Under the pieces are notes generated by a model. That model was given only the letters and a program-made list of their open reading frames with translations, ran no database searches and was not told the origin of the DNA. Both the position numbers and the translations under genes were made by a program. Below, in pieces: positions 8,692 through 17,353 of a stretch of DNA of 64,000 nt. The DNA is from Atlantibacter subterraneus (GTDB lineage Bacteria > Pseudomonadota > Gammaproteobacteria > Enterobacterales > Enterobacteriaceae): NCBI RefSeq assembly GCF_027853245.1, contig NZ_JAPTZM010000003.1; one strand, given 5' to 3'. Position 1 is the stretch's first letter. Every line of letters starts with the position of its first letter.

Positions 8692-9642
8692 TTACGATTT
8701 TGCGGCGAGCAGATCCTCAAGTTTGCGCTGGTCAACGGCAAACGACCGGATGCCTTCCGCTAGTTTTTCTACTGCCATTGCGTCCTGGTTATGCTCCCAG
8801 CGGAATTCCGCTTCGGTCATTGGGGCAGGGCGTTTAAAGGTTTGCGGAGTGGGGATCAGTTTGCGCTGGACGGTTTCTTCGCTGGCCTGAAGCTGTTTCA
8901 GCAAATCAGGCGAGATGGTCAGCCGATCGCAGCCCGCCAGTGCCAGGATCTGCTCGGTGCGGCGGAAACTCGCGCCCATCACGATGGTGTCGTAGCGGTG
9001 TTGTTTGTAATAGTCATAGATATTGCGCACCGATTTCACGCCCGGATCTTCATCCACTACGTAGGGGTCCATCGGTTTGCGGGCCTGATACCAGTCGTAG
9101 ATGCGCCCAACAAACGGCGACACCAGGTAAACGCCCGCTTCGGCGCAGGCGCGTGCCTGGGCGAAGGAAAACAGCAACGTCAGGTTGCAGTTAATGCCTT
9201 CTTTTTCCAGCGCTTCCGCCGCGCGGATGCCTTCCCAGGTAGAGGCAAGTTTGATCAGAATGCGTGATTTATCGACGCCCTGTTCGGCGTACAGTGCCAC
9301 CAGACGGCGGGCTTTTTCGATGCTTTTTTGCTTATCGAATGAAAGGCGCGCATCCACTTCGGTTGACACTCGCCCAGGCACGCTTTTCAGAATTTCTGCG
9401 CCAATGTTTACGGCCAGTTTGTCGCAGGCTTCAGCAATCTGCTGTTCCTGGGTATCGCCACGGGATTTGCCGTAGCGTAGGGCGTCCTCGACCAGCGGCT
9501 TATAGGCCTCAAGGGCGGCGGCTTTCAGTAACAGTGAGGGGTTGGTGGTGGCGTCTTCAGGTTGATAATGGCGAATCGACTCAATATCGCCGCTGTCGGC
9601 CACGATGGTGGTGAACTGTTTGATACCTTCTAGCTGGTTCAT
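8692..9642 (-). CDS. talA: TalA, transaldolase A
   Basis: Transaldolase moving a dihydroxyacetone unit between sedoheptulose-7-P and glyceraldehyde-3-P. It has 316 residues, the E. coli TalA length. The Schiff-base lysine is Lys131 in ILIKLAST, and the other family motifs (TTNPSLLLKAA, FSFAQA, VGRIYDWY) are intact. AAGGAG lies seven bases before the ATG. It heads the talA-tktB unit on the minus strand, divergent from maeB across 293 bp. Confidence 0.97.
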   Translation of the reverse strand: MNQLEGIKQFTTIVADSGDIESIRHYQPEDATTNPSLLLKAAALEAYKPLVEDALRYGKSRGDTQEQQIAEACDKLAVNIGAEILKSVPGRVSTEVDARLSFDKQKSIEKARRLVALYAEQGVDKSRILIKLASTWEGIRAAEALEKEGINCNLTLLFSFAQARACAEAGVYLVSPFVGRIYDWYQARKPMDPYVVDEDPGVKSVRNIYDYYKQHRYDTIVMGASFRRTEQILALAGCDRLTISPDLLKQLQASEETVQRKLIPTPQTFKRPAPMTEAEFRWEHNQDAMAVEKLAEGIRSFAVDQRKLEDLLAAKS

Positions 9643-9935
9643 GAAATTTACTCCTTTGTATACAAATGCTTATCAGAGAGCTTCCCGGCGCTCCCTTAAA
9701 CAAGAAACCAAGTGCATAACAAAAAAGCATAGCAGACAGGCATGGCATTGCCTGGCGCAGCAGGTAACATAGTCTCTATAAATTGCTAACAATCTTTGCC
9801 ATACATTGATGATAGTTTGGCAACGTTCAAAGTTTGTTAGCCATCGAAGGGCCATACTATGGCCCACTCAAAAAAGGGCGCGGTACGCATTGCCCTCCAG
9901 TCACTTCCCAGAACGAAAGGTAAAGGACCAGAAAA
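9643..9935. promoter_or_regulatory. Divergent talA/maeB intergenic region with a 12-bp palindrome
   Basis: This 293-bp stretch contains no convincing gene and must carry the talA-tktB and maeB promoters. The clearest element is a perfect 12-bp palindrome TTTGTATACAAA at 9654-9665 that overlaps the edge of the talA ribosome site (AAGGAG on the minus strand, 9650-9655). The form resembles GntR-family operators, but no binding protein can be named from sequence. I could not assign -35/-10 boxes with confidence. Confidence 0.4.
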
Positions 9936-12215
9936 ATGGATGAACAGTTGAAACAAAGTGCCCTCGATTTTCACGAGTTTCCGGTACCAGGGAAAATTCA
10001 GGTTTCTCCAACCAAACCACTTGCTACCCAGCGCGATCTGGCGCTGGCCTATTCGCCAGGCGTCGCCGCACCCTGCCTGGAGATCGAAAAAGATCCGCTG
10101 GCGGCCTTTAAATATACGGCGCGCGGCAATCTGGTGGCGGTGATCTCCAACGGCACTGCGGTGCTGGGCCTTGGCAACATTGGCGCGCTGGCCGGTAAAC
10201 CGGTGATGGAAGGCAAAGGCGTGCTGTTCAAGAAATTTGCCGGTATCGACGTCTTCGATATCGAAGTGGATGAGCTGGATCCGGATAAATTTATTAACGT
10301 GGTCGCCGCGCTGGAGCCGACCTTTGGCGGCATCAACCTCGAAGATATCAAAGCGCCGGAGTGTTTCTATATTGAGCAGCAACTGCGTGAGCGCATGAAT
10401 ATTCCGGTATTCCACGACGACCAGCATGGCACGGCGATTATCAGCACCGCTGCTATTCTGAACGGCCTGCGCGTGGTGGAAAAAAATCTTTCTGACGTGC
10501 GCATGGTGGTATCAGGCGCAGGGGCGGCGGCGATTGCCTGTATGAACCTGCTGGTGGCGCTGGGCATGCAGAAGCACAACATCGTGGTGTGCGACTCGAA
10601 AGGCGTCATCTATAAAGATCGCGAGCCGAACATGGCGGAAACCAAAGCGGCTTATGCGGTGGAAGATGACGGTAAACGCACCCTGGACGATGTGGTCGAC
10701 GGCGCGGATATTTTCCTTGGCTGTTCCGGCCCGAAAGTGCTGACGCCAGAGATGGTCAAAAAGATGGCGCGCGCGCCGCTGATCCTGGCGCTGGCGAACC
10801 CGGAACCGGAAATTCTGCCGCCGCTGGCCAAAGAAGTGCGTCCGGACGCGATTATCTGTACGGGCCGCTCCGACTATCCAAACCAGGTGAACAACGTGCT
10901 GTGCTTCCCGTTCATCTTCCGTGGCGCGCTGGACGTGGGCGCAACCGCCATTAACGAAGAGATGAAACTGGCAGCGGTCCACGCCATCGCCGAGCTGGCC
11001 CATGCGGAGCAGAGCGAAGTGGTGGCCTCGGCCTACGGCGATCAGGACCTGAGCTTTGGCCCGGAATACATCATCCCGAAACCGTTCGACCCGCGTTTGA
11101 TCGTCAAGATTGCCCCAGCGGTAGCCAAAGCGGCAATGGATTCCGGCGTGGCGACCCGTCCAATCCAGGATTTCGATGCCTATATCGATAAACTCACCGA
11201 GTTTGTCTACAAAACTAACCTGTTTATGAAGCCGATCTTCTCCCAGGCGCGTAAAGATCCCAAACGCGTGGTGCTGACCGAAGGGGAAGATAACCGCGTA
11301 CTGCACGCGACTCAGGAGCTGATTACCCTTGGCCTGGCGAAGCCGATCCTGGTAGGCCGCCCGAGCGTGATTGAAATGCGCATCCAGAAACTCGGTTTGC
11401 AAATCAAAGCGGGCGTCGATTTCGAGATCGTCAACAACGAATCCGATCCGCGCTTTAAAGAGTACTGGAACGAGTACTACAACATCATGAAGCGCCGCGG
11501 CATTACCCAGGAGCAGGCGCAAAAAGCGGTGATTGGCAACACCACCGTGATCGGCGCGATCATGGTGCACCGCGGCGAAGCGGACGCGATGATTTGCGGC
11601 ACCATCGGCGATTACCACGAGCATTTCAGCGTGGTGCAGGAGATCTTCGGCTATCGCGAAGGCGTGAAAGCAGCGGGGGCGATGAACGCGCTGTTGCTGC
11701 CGAGCGGCAACACCTTTATCACCGATACCTACGTCAACGACGACCCGACGCCGGAACAGCTGGCGGAAATCGCCATTATGGCGGCGGAAACCGTGCGTCG
11801 TTTTGGTATTGAGCCGAAAGTGGCGCTGCTGTCGCACTCTAACTTTGGTTCCTCCAACTCCCCGGCGGCGACCAAAATGCGCCAAACCCTGGCGCTGGTA
11901 CGCGAGCGCGCGCCGGATCTGATGATTGACGGTGAAATGCACGGCGATGCGGCGTTGATTGAAAGCATCCGCAACGAACGTATGCCGGACAGCCCGTTGA
12001 AAGGCTCTGCTAACATTCTGGTGATGCCGAACGTCGAAGCGGCGCGTATCAGCTACAACCTGCTGCGCGTCTCCAGTTCAGAAGGCGTGACCGTCGGGCC
12101 GGTGCTGATGGGCGTGGCGAAGCCGGTACACGTGTTGACGCAAATCGCGTCGGTGCGTCGAATCGTCAATATGGTGGCGCTGGCGGTGGTTGAAGCGCAG
12201 ACCAATCCGCTGTAA
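9936..12215 (+). CDS. maeB: MaeB, NADP-dependent malic enzyme
   Basis: Oxidatively decarboxylates malate to pyruvate with NADP. The 759 residues match E. coli MaeB exactly in length. Residues 1 to about 430 form the malic-enzyme part: catalytic Tyr39 in LAYSPGV, metal-site acidic residues at E136/D137 and in HDDQHGT (160-166), and a Rossmann SGAGAAAI (193-200). The C-terminal ~330 residues are a phosphotransacetylase-like domain typical of this class, probably regulatory (known to mediate acetyl-CoA inhibition in E. coli) rather than catalytic. AAAGGA lies upstream of the ATG. Transcription converges with hemF on a shared hairpin. Confidence 0.97.
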   Translation: MDEQLKQSALDFHEFPVPGKIQVSPTKPLATQRDLALAYSPGVAAPCLEIEKDPLAAFKYTARGNLVAVISNGTAVLGLGNIGALAGKPVMEGKGVLFKKFAGIDVFDIEVDELDPDKFINVVAALEPTFGGINLEDIKAPECFYIEQQLRERMNIPVFHDDQHGTAIISTAAILNGLRVVEKNLSDVRMVVSGAGAAAIACMNLLVALGMQKHNIVVCDSKGVIYKDREPNMAETKAAYAVEDDGKRTLDDVVDGADIFLGCSGPKVLTPEMVKKMARAPLILALANPEPEILPPLAKEVRPDAIICTGRSDYPNQVNNVLCFPFIFRGALDVGATAINEEMKLAAVHAIAELAHAEQSEVVASAYGDQDLSFGPEYIIPKPFDPRLIVKIAPAVAKAAMDSGVATRPIQDFDAYIDKLTEFVYKTNLFMKPIFSQARKDPKRVVLTEGEDNRVLHATQELITLGLAKPILVGRPSVIEMRIQKLGLQIKAGVDFEIVNNESDPRFKEYWNEYYNIMKRRGITQEQAQKAVIGNTTVIGAIMVHRGEADAMICGTIGDYHEHFSVVQEIFGYREGVKAAGAMNALLLPSGNTFITDTYVNDDPTPEQLAEIAIMAAETVRRFGIEPKVALLSHSNFGSSNSPAATKMRQTLALVRERAPDLMIDGEMHGDAALIESIRNERMPDSPLKGSANILVMPNVEAARISYNLLRVSSSEGVTVGPVLMGVAKPVHVLTQIASVRRIVNMVALAVVEAQTNPL

Positions 12216-12230
12216 TTCCGCGTTGCAATG

Positions 12231-12262
12231 AAAATCAGACGCCGCGGCGTCTGATTTTTTTT
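12231..12262. terminator. Bidirectional terminator between maeB and hemF
   Basis: Near-perfect palindrome with 13-base arms (12231-12243 / 12246-12258) flanked by A and T tracts, so it can stop both maeB and the converging hemF transcript. Confidence 0.93.
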
Positions 12263-13166
12263 ATGGCTTCAGCCACTCTTTGACCTGAATAAACGCGCTA
12301 AGCGCCGCTTCCGGGCTGCCCGCCTCGGGCTGGAAATTGTATTCCCAGCGCACCAGCGGCGGCATCGACATCAATATCGACTCGGTGCGTCCGCCGGTTT
12401 GCAGACCAAACAGCGTGCCGCGATCCCACACCAGATTGAACTCCACATAGCGGCCCCGGCGATAAAGCTGGAAATCGCGCTCGCGCTCGCCCCACGGCAG
12501 CGCTTTACGGCGCTCGACGATGGGCAGATACGCATCCAGATAGCCCTGGCCCACCGCCTGAATAAAGGCAAAGCAGCGGTCAAAATCCGGGGTGTTGAGA
12601 TCGTCGAAGAACAGACCGCCGATGCCGCGCGGCTCGTTGCGGTGTTTCAGGAAGAAGTAGTCATCGCACCACTTTTTGTAACGCGGGTAAACGTCTTCAC
12701 CGAACGGCGCACACAGATCCCGGGCGGTACGGTGCCAGTGCACCGCGTCCTGTTCAAAGCCGTAATAGGGCGTTAAATCGAAACCGCCGCCAAACCACCA
12801 CACAGGCTCGGCATCGGGCCTGGTGGCGATAAAAAACCGCACGTTGGCATGGCTGGTGGGGATATACGGGTTGCGCGGATGCACCACCAGCGACACGCCC
12901 ATGGCTTCGAAGCTGCGCCCCGCCAGTTCCGGACGGTGCGCGGTGGCGGAAGCGGGTAGGGCATCGCCGTAAACGTGAGAAAAGTTAACCCCTGCCTGCT
13001 CGAACACGCCGCCGTCGCGCAACACCCGGCTGCGCCCGCCGCCGCCCGCGTCGCGCTGCCAGTTATCTTCAATGAAGTCTGCGCCGTCGATGGCGCTGAG
13101 CTGCTGGCAAATCCGATCCTGCAAACCCAGCAAAAACTGCTTAACCGCTGAAATATCCGGCGTCAT
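12261..13166 (-). CDS. hemF: HemF, aerobic coproporphyrinogen-III oxidase
   Basis: Oxygen-dependent oxidative decarboxylation of coproporphyrinogen III to protoporphyrinogen IX in heme synthesis. It has 301 residues, two more than E. coli HemF. Family signatures include AGGGGRSRVL near the N-terminus, HPRNPYIPTSHANVRFF, WWFGGGFDLTPYYGF and GRYVEFNLVWDRGT. The ATG at 13166 follows the amiA stop by 3 bp, so it is co-transcribed with amiA. In E. coli the eut operon lies between maeB and hemF; here the two genes are adjacent. Confidence 0.97.
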   Translation of the reverse strand: MTPDISAVKQFLLGLQDRICQQLSAIDGADFIEDNWQRDAGGGGRSRVLRDGGVFEQAGVNFSHVYGDALPASATAHRPELAGRSFEAMGVSLVVHPRNPYIPTSHANVRFFIATRPDAEPVWWFGGGFDLTPYYGFEQDAVHWHRTARDLCAPFGEDVYPRYKKWCDDYFFLKHRNEPRGIGGLFFDDLNTPDFDRCFAFIQAVGQGYLDAYLPIVERRKALPWGERERDFQLYRRGRYVEFNLVWDRGTLFGLQTGGRTESILMSMPPLVRWEYNFQPEAGSPEAALSAFIQVKEWLKP

Positions 13167-13169
13167 GGC

Positions 13170-14039
13170 TTAGCCTCGTTTGGAGTGGGCTTTGTGGTTA
13201 TCAAACCAGTTAAAGTAGCTGATCACCCCGCTGGCGATGGCGTTGGCGATTTTCTGGCGAAACGCCTGGGTGCCCAGCAGCCGCTCCTCTTCAGGATTGG
13301 TGATAAACGAGGTTTCCACCAGCACCGACGGCACCGACGGGGATTTCAGCACCACAAACGCCGCCTGCTCGGTGGAGCGGCTGTGCAGCCGGTGTACCGG
13401 CTTAATCTGGCGCAAAATGTGCGACCCCAGCGTCAGGCTATTTTTGATGGTGTCGGTTTGCACCAGATCAAACAATACCTGCTGCAGATACTGGTCTTTT
13501 TGCTTCACCTTGCTGCCCGCCACGTCATCCGCGGCGTTCTCGCGCTCGGAGAGGTATTTCGCCATGGCACTACTGGCTCCGCGGTTCGACAGGGCAAACA
13601 CCGATGCTCCCGCCGCAGACGGATTGGTAAAGCCGTCGGCGTGGATCGACATAAACAGATCCGCGCCGTGTTTATGGGCGATTTCCACGCGATCGTACAG
13701 CGGAATAAAGGTATCGCCGCTGCGGGTCAGCCGGGCGTCAATGCCTTTGCTCCTGAGAATGTTGCGCACGTTTTTGGCAATCGCCAACACCACGTGCTTT
13801 TCTTTTGAGCCGTTAGCGCCAATCGCGCCGGTGTCGATCCCGCCGTGGCCCGGATCGAGCACCACGACGCGGCGCGCGCCGGATTTTTTCTTCTGCGCCG
13901 GGCTATGTCCGTTGGAGGTTTTCAGCGCTTTGCTCTCTTCCCGGGCAAAGGCTGTGTTCACACCTGAAATGGTCAGGGCGGCGAGGCCAGTCAACAGCAT
14001 CTGGCGTCGGGTGAGTTTGGTAAATTTTATCGTGCTCAT
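13170..14039 (-). CDS. amiA: AmiA, N-acetylmuramoyl-L-alanine amidase
   Basis: Zinc amidase that splits septal peptidoglycan during cell separation. The protein has 289 residues. A Tat signal LTRRQMLLTG lies at residues 9-18, with cleavage near AFA|REE. The Amidase_3 domain carries the zinc ligands in VLDPGHGGIDTGA and SIHADG, and the glutamate in VETSFITNPEEE. It is the upstream gene of an amiA-hemF unit. Confidence 0.96.
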   Translation of the reverse strand: MSTIKFTKLTRRQMLLTGLAALTISGVNTAFAREESKALKTSNGHSPAQKKKSGARRVVVLDPGHGGIDTGAIGANGSKEKHVVLAIAKNVRNILRSKGIDARLTRSGDTFIPLYDRVEIAHKHGADLFMSIHADGFTNPSAAGASVFALSNRGASSAMAKYLSERENAADDVAGSKVKQKDQYLQQVLFDLVQTDTIKNSLTLGSHILRQIKPVHRLHSRSTEQAAFVVLKSPSVPSVLVETSFITNPEEERLLGTQAFRQKIANAIASGVISYFNWFDNHKAHSKRG

Positions 14040-14255
14040 GCGGCCTGAATGTCGGTTAGAACAAAAGAGTAGAGTTATAGCTTACCGTGGTTATCCGCAC
14101 GACCTTCTATGATAAGAAAAGTTTTACGGCTCGTTTCAGACAACGACGGGGGCGTTATTATGCCATCAACCGGGAAGTTTTGACCTGGGATATTGGCTAA
14201 TGATGCCGTTAACGCCATAATCACGTTTTTTATTCCATAAATAATGGGGAATACC

Positions 14256-14681
14256 ATGGAGATACGCGTTTTTCGCCAGGACGATTTCGAGGAAGTGATC
14301 ACCCTGTGGGAACGTTGCGACTTGCTTCGCCCCTGGAACGACCCGGAAATGGATATCGAGCGCAAAATCAATCACGACGTGTCGCTGTTCCTGGTGGCGG
14401 AAGTGGCCGGGGAGATCGTCGGCACGGTGATGGGCGGTTATGATGGGCATCGCGGCTCCGCGTATTATCTCGGCGTGCATCCTGAATTCCGCGGGCGCGG
14501 TATCGCCAATGCGCTGCTCAGCCGTCTGGAAAAGAAACTGATCGCGCGCGGATGCCCGAAGCTTCAACTGCTCATCCGTGAAGAAAATGATGTGGTGCTC
14601 GGCATGTATGAACGTCTCGGCTACGAGCACCAGGATGTATTAAGCCTGGGTAAACGGCTTATCGAAGACGAAGAGTATTAA
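14256..14681 (+). CDS. ypeA: YpeA, GNAT-family acetyltransferase
   Basis: A 141-residue single-domain GNAT acetyltransferase, substrate not known with certainty. The acetyl-CoA pyrophosphate loop is in VHPEFRGRGIANALL (Q/RxxGxG/A type). The start is ATG 14256 because GGGGA lies five bases upstream; the in-frame ATG at 14244 would place that site inside the gene. Divergent from amiA, as in E. coli. Confidence 0.93.
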   Translation: MEIRVFRQDDFEEVITLWERCDLLRPWNDPEMDIERKINHDVSLFLVAEVAGEIVGTVMGGYDGHRGSAYYLGVHPEFRGRGIANALLSRLEKKLIARGCPKLQLLIREENDVVLGMYERLGYEHQDVLSLGKRLIEDEEY

Positions 14682-14682
14682 A

Positions 14683-14702
14683 AACCCGCCGCGTGGCGGG
14701 TT
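14683..14702. terminator. Bidirectional terminator, ypeA / OB-fold gene
   Basis: An 8-bp stem (AACCCGCC / GGCGGGTT) with a GCGT loop lies between the converging stops. The minus-strand exit runs into five T residues; the plus-strand exit is less T-rich. Confidence 0.8.
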
Positions 14703-14708
14703 GGTTGT

Positions 14709-15128
14709 TTAACCCTTAGTTACTTTTTTCACGTCGATTTCTACCGAGTTCCAGTCTTTGTCCACTTCACCTTCGAGACGCACTTTGTCGTTCGGGGTGA
14801 TGGAGACGCCGCCCCAGTTATCGTCGTCGATATCGACATTCACGGTGCCGGTGCTGTCGCGGAATTCATACAGCTCTTTACCGACCTTACGAATAATGTT
14901 GCCTTCCAGCACCACCCATGCGTCATCGCGCAGGCCTTTGGCCTGTTCAACGGTGGTGGTTGCGGCGTCCGGGCCGACGAAACCGCCTTTCTGGGTATTT
15001 TGCGTGGTCTGGGTGTTTTGGGTTTTGGTGGCGTCTGGCCCGCTAAATCCGCCGGACTGCTGGGCGAACGCGGTAACGCTGAACAACAAACCTGCCGCGA
15101 TAGAGGCGGCGACGAAGGCTTTTTTCAT
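14709..15128 (-). CDS. YgiW/YdeI-family stress-tolerance OB-fold protein
   Basis: A 139-residue periplasmic BOF (bacterial OB-fold) protein of the NirD/YgiW/YdeI family. A Sec signal peptide (MKKAFVAASIAAGLLFS..., cleavage AFA|QQSG) is followed by a Thr/Gln/Asn-rich linker with two copies of GGFxGPDA, then the OB fold (residues ~70-139, including WVVLEGNI and DKDWNSVEIDVKKV). Family members protect against peroxide, cadmium or acid stress or bind small ligands; which applies here is unknown. The start is ATG 15128, with GGAGA upstream. The remembered E. coli order ypeA-yfeZ lacks this gene, so it is an addition or a loss in E. coli. Confidence 0.85.
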   Translation of the reverse strand: MKKAFVAASIAAGLLFSVTAFAQQSGGFSGPDATKTQNTQTTQNTQKGGFVGPDAATTTVEQAKGLRDDAWVVLEGNIIRKVGKELYEFRDSTGTVNVDIDDDNWGGVSITPNDKVRLEGEVDKDWNSVEIDVKKVTKG

Positions 15129-15226
15129 ATCAATCTCCATTTGTGATGAGGCAGAGAATTTTGTCTTAAACACAATGCCAGTGACATAATTCTCGCTCAG
15201 ATGACTCATCTGTCCAGGACCTATAC

Positions 15227-15664
15227 ATGTTTTTACCAAACGACTATGACCCGCACGGGCGATTGAAATTGCCGGTTTTTTTCTGGCTGGTGTTACTGTT
15301 GCAGGCCAGAACCTGGGTACTGTTTGTGGCGGCGGGCGCATCCCGCGAACAGGGCGAGGCGCTGCTGCGGCTGTTTTATCCGGATAGCGAAATGTTCTGG
15401 CTGGGGCTGCTACCGGGCATTCCGGCGGTGCTGGCGTTTCTGCTGAGCGGCAGGCGAGGGCGCTGGCCGGGGCTTTGGATGGCGTGGCGCTGGGTGCTGA
15501 TCGCCGCGCAGTGTGGGTTGCTGGTATGGCAAGTTGCATTGGTGATGAGCGAAGCGGCGTTAAGCGGCATCACCCTGTCGTTGATGGTGCTGGATGTGGT
15601 GGCGCTGGTCTGGCTGCTGACCAATCCGCGCTTAAAAGCCTGTTTTTCACCTTCTGAGGAATAA
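15227..15664 (+). CDS. yfeZ: YfeZ, DUF2919 inner-membrane protein
   Basis: A 145-residue membrane protein with four hydrophobic segments (about residues 13-35, 60-78, 84-103 and 110-130). LPVFFWLVLLLQARTWVLF and GIPAVLAFLLSGRR are characteristic of YfeZ/DUF2919. Function is unknown. It lies upstream of yfeY on the same strand as in E. coli. Confidence 0.88.
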   Translation: MFLPNDYDPHGRLKLPVFFWLVLLLQARTWVLFVAAGASREQGEALLRLFYPDSEMFWLGLLPGIPAVLAFLLSGRRGRWPGLWMAWRWVLIAAQCGLLVWQVALVMSEAALSGITLSLMVLDVVALVWLLTNPRLKACFSPSEE

Positions 15665-15726
15665 CCGGGCACTTTTCGGCCCAGCGGCACTCCAAGGTGG
15701 GTTGTTTTTTAAAAAAGGAATCGCGA

Positions 15727-16299
15727 ATGAAATTGCGTCTGCTGGTGTGTGCGGCACCGCTTCTGTTGGCCGGGTGTTCCACCCTTTCCGGAATGAACTG
15801 GGGAGCGATGAACCCCGTTAACTGGTTTAGCTCTTCTGTTGAGATCGCTGAAAATGGGGTCGGCGACATTACCGCCAGCACGGCGATGGACGAGAAAGCT
15901 ATCGCCGATGGCCTGGGCGGCGACTACCGCTTACGCAGCGGGATGAAAACCGCTAACGGCAATATTGAGCGCTATTACGAAGCCCTGAAAGGCGACACGC
16001 TGGCAATGGTGATCAACGGTGAAAATGGCACCGTGAGCCGTATTGAGGTGCTGGATCCGGACGTGGAAACCGCCAGCGGGGTGAAAGTCGGTACGGAGTT
16101 CGGTTCCCTGTACAGCAAAGCCTATGGCGCATGCCAGAAGGGCAGCGGCGATGACGCCAGCGCCGTTGAGTGTAAGGCACCGGATAGCCAGCATATCGCC
16201 TATCTGTTTACCGGCGAGTGGCGTGGGCCGGAAGGATTAATGCCGCCTGACGATACGTTAAAAAGCTGGAAACTCAGCAAAATCGTCTGGCGTCGCTAA
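15727..16299 (+). CDS. yfeY: YfeY, predicted outer-membrane lipoprotein
   Basis: A 190-residue lipoprotein: signal peptide MKLRLLVCAAPLLLAGC with lipobox LLAGC, lipidated cysteine at residue 17. The mature part (RLRSGMKTANGNIERYY, CKAPDSQHIAYLF) matches YfeY (DUF1131). In E. coli the gene belongs to the sigma-E envelope stress regulon by report; no sigma-E promoter was identified here. AAAGGA precedes the ATG at 15727; the in-frame ATG at 15697 would give an N-terminal extension unlikely for a lipoprotein. Confidence 0.92.
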   Translation: MKLRLLVCAAPLLLAGCSTLSGMNWGAMNPVNWFSSSVEIAENGVGDITASTAMDEKAIADGLGGDYRLRSGMKTANGNIERYYEALKGDTLAMVINGENGTVSRIEVLDPDVETASGVKVGTEFGSLYSKAYGACQKGSGDDASAVECKAPDSQHIAYLFTGEWRGPEGLMPPDDTLKSWKLSKIVWRR

Positions 16300-16399
16300 G
16301 CGCGGCGATCTTGCGCCTGGGCAAGGCGCGGCGCGAAAAATCAGGTAAAATGCCGGGCATCTCTGGTCACGTTCCGTGGCCTCGTTTTCAGGAGGAGAG

Positions 16400-17299
16400 A
16401 TGTCTCAGGTTCAAAGTGGCATTCTGCCCGAACATTGCCGCGCCGCGATTTGGATTGAAGCAAAAGTATCCGAAAATCTGGATGCGGTGCGCGCAGGTTG
16501 TAAAGCGTTTAACAGCAAACTGGCCGAGCTACAGGCGGCCTTCCCCGATGCCCATTTAGGTGCGGTGATTGCTTTCGGGCACGATGTCTGGCGCGATATC
16601 AGCGGCGGCGTGGGCGGCGAAGCGTTGAAAAACTTCGCGCCTCTGGGCAAAGGCCTGGCTCCCGCCACTCAGCACGATTTGCTGATCCATATCCTGTCTT
16701 TGCGTCACGACGTGAATTTTTCCGTGGCACAGGCGGCCATCGCCGCCTTTGGCGACGCGATTAACGTGGTGGAAGAAACCCACGGTTTCCGCTGGGTGGA
16801 AGACCGCGATCTCAGCGGCTTTGTCGACGGCACTGAAAACCCGGCCGGGGATGACGTGCGCCGCAGCGTGGCGGTGATTAACGACGGCGTGGACGCGGGC
16901 GGCAGCTATGTGTTTGTACAACGCTGGGAGCACAATCTCAAACAGCTGAACCGGATGAGCGTGCCGGATCAGGAGATGATGATTGGCCGCACCAAACAGG
17001 ATAATGAAGAGATCGACGGCGATGAACGCCCGGTGACCTCGCACCTGACCCGCGTCGATCTCAAAGAGAACGGCAAAGGGCTGAAAATTGTCCGCCAGAG
17101 CCTGCCTTACGGCACCGCCAGTGGTACCCACGGCCTTTACTTCTGCGCCTACTGCGCCACGCTGCATAATATCGAACAGCAGCTGCTGAGCATGTTCGGC
17201 GACCTGGACGGCAAACGCGACGCCATGCTGCGCTTCACCAAACCGGTCACCGGCGGCTACTACTTCGCGCCATCGCTGGAACGCATCAACAGTTTGTAA
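16400..17299 (+). CDS. yfeX: YfeX, DyP-type heme peroxidase
   Basis: Cytoplasmic dye-decolourising-type peroxidase; E. coli YfeX oxidises porphyrinogens and has been argued to release iron from heme. The protein has 299 residues, the E. coli length. Catalytic Asp143 lies in the GFVDGTENP motif, the proximal heme ligand is His215 (SHLTRVD), and Arg232 (KIVRQS) is the distal arginine. The start at ATG 16400 is set by the strong GGAGGAG immediately upstream. This is the last conserved gene before the oxalate island. Confidence 0.95.
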   Translation: MSQVQSGILPEHCRAAIWIEAKVSENLDAVRAGCKAFNSKLAELQAAFPDAHLGAVIAFGHDVWRDISGGVGGEALKNFAPLGKGLAPATQHDLLIHILSLRHDVNFSVAQAAIAAFGDAINVVEETHGFRWVEDRDLSGFVDGTENPAGDDVRRSVAVINDGVDAGGSYVFVQRWEHNLKQLNRMSVPDQEMMIGRTKQDNEEIDGDERPVTSHLTRVDLKENGKGLKIVRQSLPYGTASGTHGLYFCAYCATLHNIEQQLLSMFGDLDGKRDAMLRFTKPVTGGYYFAPSLERINSL

Positions 17300-17306
17300 T
17301 CCCTGC

Positions 17307-17334
17307 ACAGCGCGGTTTTCTGCCGCGCTGTTTA
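17307..17334 (+). terminator. Terminator after yfeX
   Basis: A 9-bp stem (ACAGCGCGG / CCGCGCTGT) with a 7-base loop followed by a short TTTAT tract, 7 bp after the yfeX stop. Confidence 0.7.
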
Positions 17335-17353
17335 TCTGCAAAGCAGGTTTTTT

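Noticed and set aside
10512..11942. 476-residue open frame antisense to maeB
   Set aside because: It lies wholly within the well-conserved maeB gene, is rich in His/Arg as mirror frames of GC-rich genes are, and matches no family.
12231..12258. Long perfect palindrome between maeB and hemF
   Set aside because: Best explained as a bidirectional terminator; no transposon ends or other copies were seen.
14950..15065. Duplicated GGFxGPDA motif in the YgiW-type protein
   Set aside because: E. coli YgiW, as I recall it, has the same two-copy arrangement, so it is a family trait.
14709..15539. 276-residue extended form of the OB-fold protein
   Set aside because: The extension runs antisense to yfeZ and lacks a ribosome site; the ATG at 15128 gives a proper signal peptide.
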